Positions 6,087-6,224 of a stretch of 6,224 bases of DNA are shown here, in pieces. Source of the stretch: Actinomycetes bacterium (GTDB lineage Bacteria > Actinomycetota > Acidimicrobiia > Acidimicrobiales > RAAP-2); the NCBI GenBank assembly GCA_021849435.1, contig JAJZSX010000152.1, positions 1 through 6,224 on the forward strand. The letters are read 5' to 3'. How positions within the stretch are numbered: the first letter of the stretch is position 1; each line of letters begins with the position of its first letter. The position numbers and the translations under genes are program-made. The notes beneath the pieces were generated by a model, which did no database searches, was not told the DNA's origin, and was given only the letters and a program-made list of their open reading frames with translations.

Positions 6087-6224
6087 TCTGCTGTAAAGCC
6101 GACCACCGAGATTCTCTCGATGCGACCCGGGTTCTCCGGTCTTAGCAAGATGCAGATTGTCTACGGCAACTACTTCAATGGTCAGGCCGGCAATGGCCAG
6201 CCCGGGAATGGGCCGGGCGGCGGC
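6087..6224 (+). pseudogene. In-frame continuation of the permease beyond the TAG, cut by window end
   Basis: After TAG 6084-6086 the same frame stays open to the window edge and reads PTTEILSMRPGFSGL, SKMQIVYGNYF and then a Gly/Asn/Pro-rich run. These resemble what follows the PQLLRAFGI stretch in FtsX-type permeases of this group, so it is the continuing second extracytoplasmic domain and not new sequence. No start codon or ribosome site suits an independent gene. It is either the lost 3' part of a pseudogene or is reached by readthrough. Confidence 0.6.

Overview
The window has the look of a high-GC actinobacterial chromosome, possibly an Acidimicrobiia-like lineage. That placement is an inference from protein style (actinobacterial tandem tyrosine recombinases, PadR/FtsX exporter operon), not from a marker gene. 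All real coding sequence lies on the + strand. The window covers one end of a mobile element, a dead host gene beside it, a stretch of short repeats, and an exporter operon that runs off the right edge.

Bases 1-1770 hold the right part of a tandem tyrosine-recombinase element. The C-terminal catalytic half of one recombinase (108-701) overlaps the start of a second (698-1687) by ATGA. The second gene carries an in-frame TAG at codon 43 but is otherwise full length with all catalytic residues. Immediately after its stop codon lie copies of TCGGCATAA in both orientations (1686-1769), the likely end of the element and the recombinase binding sites.

Bases 1783-2668 are the remains of an S9 (prolyl oligopeptidase family) peptidase. 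It lacks its 5' end, has a single-base frameshift near 1873, and is cut off just after the start of the alpha/beta-hydrolase domain, so the catalytic serine region is absent. From 2669 to 3031 no gene is visible. This stretch holds two clusters of GTCCA at 10-base spacing, a TGGCTAGAC repeat with a perfect inverted repeat, and the promoter of the next operon.

Bases 3032-6224 form a compact, translationally coupled operon: a PadR-type repressor, a MacB/LolD-type ABC ATPase and an FtsX/MacB-type ABC permease, joined by TGATG and GTGA overlaps. A 15-base palindrome over the predicted -10 box suggests that PadR represses its own operon. The permease reading frame meets an in-frame TAG at 6084-6086, after which the same frame continues to read like the family.

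The main oddity is that two unrelated genes are each interrupted by one in-frame TAG with coding resemblance continuing in frame, while every complete gene here ends in TGA. Ordinary gene decay, assembly error and TAG readthrough or recoding are all possible. Decay is the default because the peptidase is plainly a pseudogene. No clearly new biological system is evident.
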